From NCBI GenBank assembly GCA_016293065.1, contig JAEDEY010000072.1:1-10648 (forward strand): DNA of 10,648 bases, written 5' to 3'. This stretch comes from Bacteroidales bacterium. Its GTDB lineage: Bacteria > Bacteroidota > Bacteroidia > Bacteroidales > UBA3663. The notes below the pieces were generated by a model, which saw only the letters and a program-made list of their open reading frames with translations, did no database searches and had not been told where the DNA came from. The position numbers and the translations under genes are program-made. Shown here piece after piece: positions 7,601 through 10,648 of the stretch; the stretch's first letter is position 1, and each line of letters starts with the position of its first letter.

Positions 7601-7943
7601 GAACCTTGTGAAGAACGGCTACAACATCTATGCTACGGCAGGTACTGCCAAGTTCCTCAAGGACAATGGCGTAGAGTGTACTACGGTGAGCTGGCCAGAC
7701 GAGAATGGCGAAAACAACGTCATCGACCTCATGGCTCAGCATAAGTTCGATCTCATTATCAACATCCCGAAGAACCAGACCAAGCGCGAGCTGACCAATG
7801 GCTATCACATCCGTCGTAACGCTATCGACCACAATATCCCATTGATCACCAATGCCCGCCTTGCCAAGGCCTTCATCGAGGCGTTCTGCGCCCTCAAGCT
7901 CGAAGACATCAAGATCAAGAGCTGGCAGGAATACAATGCATGA
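4659..7943 (+). CDS. carB: carbamoyl-phosphate synthase, large subunit (CPS1/CAD-like type)
   Basis: This large subunit makes carbamoyl phosphate from bicarbonate, ammonia (normally passed from the CarA glutaminase) and two ATP, feeding pyrimidine and arginine synthesis in the cytoplasm. It has 1094 residues, a normal length. First synthetase half: N-terminal glycine-rich loop GSGALKIGQAGEFDYSGSQ (12-30), ATP-grasp glycine loop ALGGLGSG (171-178), GWKEIEFEV from 208, metal-binding stretch EVNARLSRSSALASKATG from 294. An oligomerisation region follows (about 395-560). Second half: VLGSGAYRIGSSVEFDW from 584, RPSYVLSGAAM (735-745), ECNLRASRSFPFVSK from 861. A C-terminal MGS-like regulatory domain spans about 960-1085. 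Many signatures (ALGGLGSG, GQIPNNLA, VEFDW, ECNLRASRSFPF) match animal CPS1/CAD and not the E. coli enzyme, which has GGSGGG, GQTPLKLA, IEFDY and EVNPRAARTVPF at these places (compared from memory). carA is not adjacent. The gene appears to be transcribed alone: own -7 box upstream, strong terminator downstream. Function is secure; regulation is inferred. Confidence 0.96.
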   Translation: MKTKINKVLVLGSGALKIGQAGEFDYSGSQALKALREEGISSVLVNPNIATIQTSEGIADKVYFQPVNTHFVTEIIKKERPDGILLAFGGQTALNCGTELFQKGILKEYGVQVLGTSVEAIMDTEDRDLFVKKLNEAELKSPVSHAVESMDEALKAAREIGFPIMIRSAYALGGLGSGICKDEKAFVELAESAFTFAPQILVEESLKGWKEIEFEVIRDANDHCFTVASMENFDPLGIHTGESIVVAPTCSLTKEQVEFLQGISRKCVRHLGIVGECNIQFAFNAETNDYRIIEVNARLSRSSALASKATGYPLAFVAAKIALGYTLDQIGEMGTPNSAYVAPSLDYMICKIPRWDLTKFAGVSRQIGSSMKSVGEIMSIGRSFEEMIQKGLRMIGQGMHGFVGNDHTRFENLDEELANPTDLRIFAIAQAFEEGYSIEKIESLTKIDPWFLTRLKHIVDLKNELLAYNSLDEISDEKMREVKACGFSDFQIARFVLKSKDSMEKANLEVRRNRKQRGILPTVRRIETVAGDHPELTNYLYFTYLGEVEPTNTDTLTTEEWKARCLKPQEHSIEWYKNEKSVIVLGSGAYRIGSSVEFDWCSVNAINTARKQGYKSIMINYNPETVSTDYDMCDRLYFDELSLERVLDVIDLESPRGVIVSVGGQIPNNLAMKLHRQGVPVLGTSPLDIDRAENRDKFSAMLDKLGIDQPAWRALTSMDDIKDFVAKVGFPVLVRPSYVLSGAAMNVCYDDEQLERFLGMATEVSKDFPVVVSQFMQDTKEIEFDAVADKGEVVEYAISEHVEYAGVHSGDATMVFPAQNIYFSTVRQIKKIARRIAAELNISGPFNIQFLAKNREVKVIECNLRASRSFPFVSKILKRNFIETATKIMLDVPYSRPDRSEFDIDRIGVKASQFSFNRLSNTDPVLGVDMSSTGEVGCLGDDLNEALLNALIATGYSIPKQNILLSSGGAKGKVQLLEPAQNLVKNGYNIYATAGTAKFLKDNGVECTTVSWPDENGENNVIDLMAQHKFDLIINIPKNQTKRELTNGYHIRRNAIDHNIPLITNARLAKAFIEAFCALKLEDIKIKSWQEYNA

Positions 7944-7970
7944 CCGGATGACGATAGTCACATATAATAT

Positions 7971-8008
7971 GAAAAAGGAAGGAAGCTTCGGTGTTTCCTT
8001 CCTTTTTC
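7971..8008 (+). terminator. strong intrinsic terminator after carB
   Basis: GAAAAAGGAAGGAA (7971-7984) and TTCCTTCCTTTTTC (7995-8008) form a perfect 14-bp stem. The 10-nt loop can close further as a C(UUCG)G tetraloop (7986-7991) with a two-base bulge, a very stable arrangement. The T-run is built into the 3' arm, with more T-rich sequence after it, and the mirror A-run on the 5' arm means it could also stop transcription from the opposite direction. It begins 27 bases after the carB stop codon. Confidence 0.88.
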
Positions 8009-8132
8009 TGCATTTCTTGTTTGTTTATGATTTTGACATGTAGAGTTGCTTTTTTGGAGGATAAAAATTAGAAAATAGGGTCATTACATCGACAAAAACC
8101 CTTTAGATGACTGCAATTGACGAGCAAAACAG

Positions 8133-8140
8133 TAAATTTG
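8133..8140 (+). promoter_or_regulatory. putative -7 box of the TonB-dependent receptor promoter
   Basis: TAAATTTG is an exact match to TAnnTTTG and is 32 bases before the receptor's ATG. At the standard spacing upstream there is only ACTG (8110-8113), a half match to the TTTG -33 box. The position, directly after the carB terminator and in the only gap before the receptor gene, supports it. The inferred leader is about 25-30 nt and consists largely of A and T. Confidence 0.55.
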
Positions 8141-8154
8141 AGCGCAATAACAAT

Positions 8155-8174
8155 ATATAAATTAAAATTTATAT
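8155..8174. repeat. AT-only perfect inverted repeat over the receptor start codon
   Basis: ATATAAATT (8155-8163) and AATTTATAT (8166-8174) are exact reverse complements separated by two A residues. The right arm includes the first two bases of the ATG at 8173-8175. In mRNA it could fold weakly over the start codon; in DNA it could be an operator or a melting-prone site just after the transcription start. It contains no G/C, so a chance occurrence in an AT-rich leader cannot be excluded. Confidence 0.6.
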
Positions 8175-10566
8175 GAAACAGAAAACACTTTTTTTAGTTC
8201 TGCTCATGGTAGGACTATTTTTGCAAGGAGGTCTTGATCTTTTTGCTCAGACAATGCGCGGTGTAGTAACTGAAGCCGAAACGGGCGAACCTATCATCGG
8301 AGCTACTGTGGCATTGAAAGGCACTACCATCGGAACTGTGACAGATGCGGATGGTAACTATGAAATTAAGGATATAGAACCAGGACGCTACAACGTGGAG
8401 TCAAAGTTCGTGGGCTACGACCCAATGGAGGTGCAGGAAGTGCTGATAGCCGGTAAGAAAGAGGTGGTAGTCAACTTCAGCCTTAAGGAGAGCAACTACA
8501 TGTTAGGCGAGGTGGAGATTCGCCCAACAGTGTCGAAAGAAATGTCAATCAACCGTATGGCTCTGGTTGGCGCACGTATGCTCAGCATGGAGGAAGCCAG
8601 CCGTTATGCCGGTGGATACAGCGATCCAGCCCGTCTGGTCACATCGTTTGCTGGTGTGGCAGGTTCTCCTGACAACAACGGTATTTCGGTGCATGGTAAT
8701 GCTCCACAGAGTCTCTCATGGCGTTTGGAGGGTATTGAAATCAACAGCCCAAACCACTTTGCCGATGCCTTTGCAATGGGTACAGGTGTAGTCAGTGCAT
8801 TGAGTTCCAACGTACTTGCCAACTCCGACTTTTATAGCGGAGCCATGACAGCAGAGTATGGCAACGCACTCTCGGGTGTGATGGATATGCACATGAAGGC
8901 TGGTGATGCCCACAGCTTCAGCCATGCCGTGCAGTTAGGTACCCTCGGTGTGGTAGGCACCAGCGAAGGTCCATTGAGCCGTAATTCTGGTGCTTCATAC
9001 ATATTCAACTATCGCTATTCATTCTCTACTCTGGCACGCAAGATAGGACTTCTCTCTACCGATGGCGATCAGGCAGACTTCCAGGATATTAACTTCAAGT
9101 TCAATTTCCCAACGAAGAAAGCAGGTACTTTCGCTGTCTTCGGTCTGGGCATGAATGACAAGTACTGGAATGATGTGCCTGACTTCGAAAGTTGGCAGTC
9201 GATCTATGACCAGGAGTATCTGGAGTCACGTCAGGCTATGTTCGTAGGCGGATTGACCCACAATGTCTATCTTGGCAATGGCTGGAAATGGAATACCGCA
9301 GTGGCTTATTCTATCTTCAAGAATGATGGAGACGACTCCTATGCCGACTACTATTATGGCGATGCACCTGTGGTAGCCGATAAGAATACTTACGCCAAGT
9401 ATGCCGAGATGCGTCAGAAGAATCAACAGCTCACCGTGCAGACAGGCTTGCAGAAGCGCTTCAACGATGCCTTCCTCTCGAAGGTAGGTGTGAGCTACAG
9501 CGAATACTACTTCGACATCAATCTCAAAATGGCTGAAGCCGTAGGTGCCAAAACACTCGATCCAGTCTATGGTGCCGACAGCCACACAGGTCTTCTCTCG
9601 GCCTATATCTCAAACTCTTGGGAGTGGAACCGCTGGATGACATTCAACTTCGGTGTGAACAGCGAATATTTCCGCCTCAACAAGGAGGCAACCATAGAGC
9701 CACGTGCCGCTTTGCAGTGGAATCCTTCCTATGCCAACTCATTCTCTTTGGGTTATGGCATGCACAGCAAACTGGAGAAGATGGATGTCTATTTCTATAA
9801 GGACGAGAATGGCAACTATGTCAATAAAGACCTTGACATGAGCAAGGCTCAACACTTCCTGCTGTCTTGGATGCACCGTTTCAGCGACAAGGTGAATATG
9901 CGTGTCGAGACCTATTATCAGTCTTTGTATGATCTGCCTGTCGAGAACGACATCAACAGCACTTACTGCGTGATTAACCGTCGCGAGTATTATGTAGATA
10001 AGGCTTTGAACAACCAAGGTAAGGGTCGCAACTATGGTATCGACGTGACCTTGGAGCGCTACATGAGCGGTGGATGGTATGGCTCGGTCAATGGTTCGCT
10101 CTACAAGTCGGAATATAAGGCAATGGATGGTGTATGGCGTAATACTCTCTACAACCGTACTTACCTGTTCAAGGTATTGGGTGGAAAGGAATGGATGATG
10201 GGTAAGCGCCGACAGAATGTGCTGAGCGTCAATGCCAAGTTCACTATGCAGGGTGGCTTGCGTCGTACTCCTGGTGACCTTGAGGCTACCAAGGCTCTCT
10301 ACGAAGCAGGAAATATCGCAGCCGATGTGGTGCTGAAGGAAAAGGAGGCATTCAGCAAGCAGCATGATGCATTGCCTATTGTCGATTTCACCGTGAGCTA
10401 CAAGATAGCTGGCAAGCATTGCGACCACACTATTGCTGTCGAAGCGTTGAACCTGACAGGTGCAAAGCCACCGTATTGCGATACTTATAACTACAAGAAG
10501 AACTGCATCGAAACAACCGATGCCGAGCTTTCTTTCCCAAATATCTATTATCGAATCACTCTTTAA
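8173..10566 (+). CDS. TonB-dependent outer-membrane receptor with carboxypeptidase-regulatory-like domain
   Basis: This is a 797-residue outer-membrane beta-barrel transporter that imports an unknown ligand using energy from the TonB-ExbBD system. Residues 1-25 form a clear Sec signal peptide (K2-K4, hydrophobic core, cleavage likely between A25 and Q26). Residues about 28-110 form a CarboxypepD_reg-like beta-sandwich (start G-V-V-T, then GEPIIGATV, DADGNYEIKDIEPGRY, FVGYDP), common on Bacteroidetes receptors. A plug domain follows at about 120-240 with GISVHGNAPQSLSWRLEGIEI, a typical form for the non-SusC receptors of this phylum, and then a barrel of about 555 residues rich in alternating aromatic strands. 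At about 800 residues it is shorter than SusC proteins (about 1000), and no SusD gene follows within the window. The final residues are Y-Y-R-I-T-L, ending in Leu rather than the aromatic residue often seen on barrel proteins. The ligand (metal chelate, vitamin, peptide or other) cannot be told. Confidence 0.9.
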   Translation: MKQKTLFLVLLMVGLFLQGGLDLFAQTMRGVVTEAETGEPIIGATVALKGTTIGTVTDADGNYEIKDIEPGRYNVESKFVGYDPMEVQEVLIAGKKEVVVNFSLKESNYMLGEVEIRPTVSKEMSINRMALVGARMLSMEEASRYAGGYSDPARLVTSFAGVAGSPDNNGISVHGNAPQSLSWRLEGIEINSPNHFADAFAMGTGVVSALSSNVLANSDFYSGAMTAEYGNALSGVMDMHMKAGDAHSFSHAVQLGTLGVVGTSEGPLSRNSGASYIFNYRYSFSTLARKIGLLSTDGDQADFQDINFKFNFPTKKAGTFAVFGLGMNDKYWNDVPDFESWQSIYDQEYLESRQAMFVGGLTHNVYLGNGWKWNTAVAYSIFKNDGDDSYADYYYGDAPVVADKNTYAKYAEMRQKNQQLTVQTGLQKRFNDAFLSKVGVSYSEYYFDINLKMAEAVGAKTLDPVYGADSHTGLLSAYISNSWEWNRWMTFNFGVNSEYFRLNKEATIEPRAALQWNPSYANSFSLGYGMHSKLEKMDVYFYKDENGNYVNKDLDMSKAQHFLLSWMHRFSDKVNMRVETYYQSLYDLPVENDINSTYCVINRREYYVDKALNNQGKGRNYGIDVTLERYMSGGWYGSVNGSLYKSEYKAMDGVWRNTLYNRTYLFKVLGGKEWMMGKRRQNVLSVNAKFTMQGGLRRTPGDLEATKALYEAGNIAADVVLKEKEAFSKQHDALPIVDFTVSYKIAGKHCDHTIAVEALNLTGAKPPYCDTYNYKKNCIETTDAELSFPNIYYRITL

Positions 10567-10572
10567 TTGCCG

Positions 10573-10609
10573 ACTCTGATACTCTGATGAGTTTGACAAC
10601 TTTGACAAA
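10573..10609. repeat. two adjacent short tandem duplications after the receptor gene
   Basis: ACTCTGAT occurs twice in tandem (10573-10580 and 10581-10588). Three bases later TTTGACAA-C/A occurs twice in tandem (10592-10600 and 10601-10609). They start 7 bases after the stop codon. No hairpin terminator is visible in the remaining bases to 10648, so the receptor transcript may continue beyond the window. Confidence 0.7.
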
Positions 10610-10648
10610 TTATTGCAATTAGGAAATTCAATAGAATAGATAGAAAAA

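Noticed and set aside
7257..7961. 234-codon minus-strand open frame opposite the 3' end of carB, and a similar one at 4641-5468
   Set aside because: Both lie fully opposite the strongly conserved CarB frame and have no family features; they are by-products of carB codon bias.
8077..8102. AGGGT...ACCCT stem in the gap before the receptor, considered as a riboswitch or leader structure
   Set aside because: A single 5-bp stem with a 16-base loop lying upstream of the likely -7 box, with no recognisable riboswitch core.
8225..8232. AAGGAGGT, a perfect Shine-Dalgarno-like sequence inside the receptor gene
   Set aside because: It encodes part of the signal peptide (Q18-G19-G20), the next in-frame ATG (8254) is too far downstream, and starting there would remove the signal peptide needed for export.
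9739..10608. 289-codon minus-strand open frame opposite the receptor gene
   Set aside because: It mirrors the conserved barrel region and shows no domain, signal or leader of its own.

Overview
The window looks like an ordinary stretch of a Bacteroidales chromosome, probably Bacteroidaceae, Prevotellaceae or a relative; the exact family cannot be fixed by eye. Three things point there. The promoter -7 boxes fit the Bacteroidetes TAnnTTTG pattern. Start codons are preceded by A/T-rich leaders rather than Shine-Dalgarno sequences. The last gene is an outer-membrane TonB-dependent receptor with the N-terminal carboxypeptidase-regulatory-like domain typical of this phylum. All six protein genes lie on the + strand and coding density is high; no gap exceeds 300 bases.

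Layout: (1) Positions 3-1212 hold the 3' part of a 5-formyltetrahydrofolate cyclo-ligase gene, which enters from outside the window, and an overlapping gene for a free-standing B3/B4 (PheRS beta editing-like) domain protein. (2) A promoter near 1331 precedes an AspT/YidE-type putative antiporter with two central RCK_C domains (1361-3037), followed by a hairpin terminator. (3) A MATE-family efflux transporter (3134-4465) ends in a run of heptanucleotide repeats that crosses its stop codon. (4) A second -7-like box near 4591 precedes a 1094-residue carbamoyl-phosphate synthase large subunit (4659-7943), closed by a strong 14-bp-stem terminator. (5) A third promoter and an AT-only inverted repeat over the start codon lead into a 797-residue TonB-dependent receptor (8173-10566). 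The last 82 bases carry two adjacent short tandem duplications and no recognisable gene.

The genes do not form one pathway. Only the first two look co-transcribed, since they overlap by 20 bases. The antiporter, carB and the receptor each appear to have their own promoter; the MATE gene may depend on read-through or on a promoter I could not recognise.

No new defence system, mobile element, CRISPR array or RNA gene was found. The most interesting item is the CarB protein. Its signature motifs follow the animal CPS1/CAD branch rather than the E. coli branch, its C-terminal regulatory domain resembles that of N-acetylglutamate-activated CPS1, and carA is not next to it.
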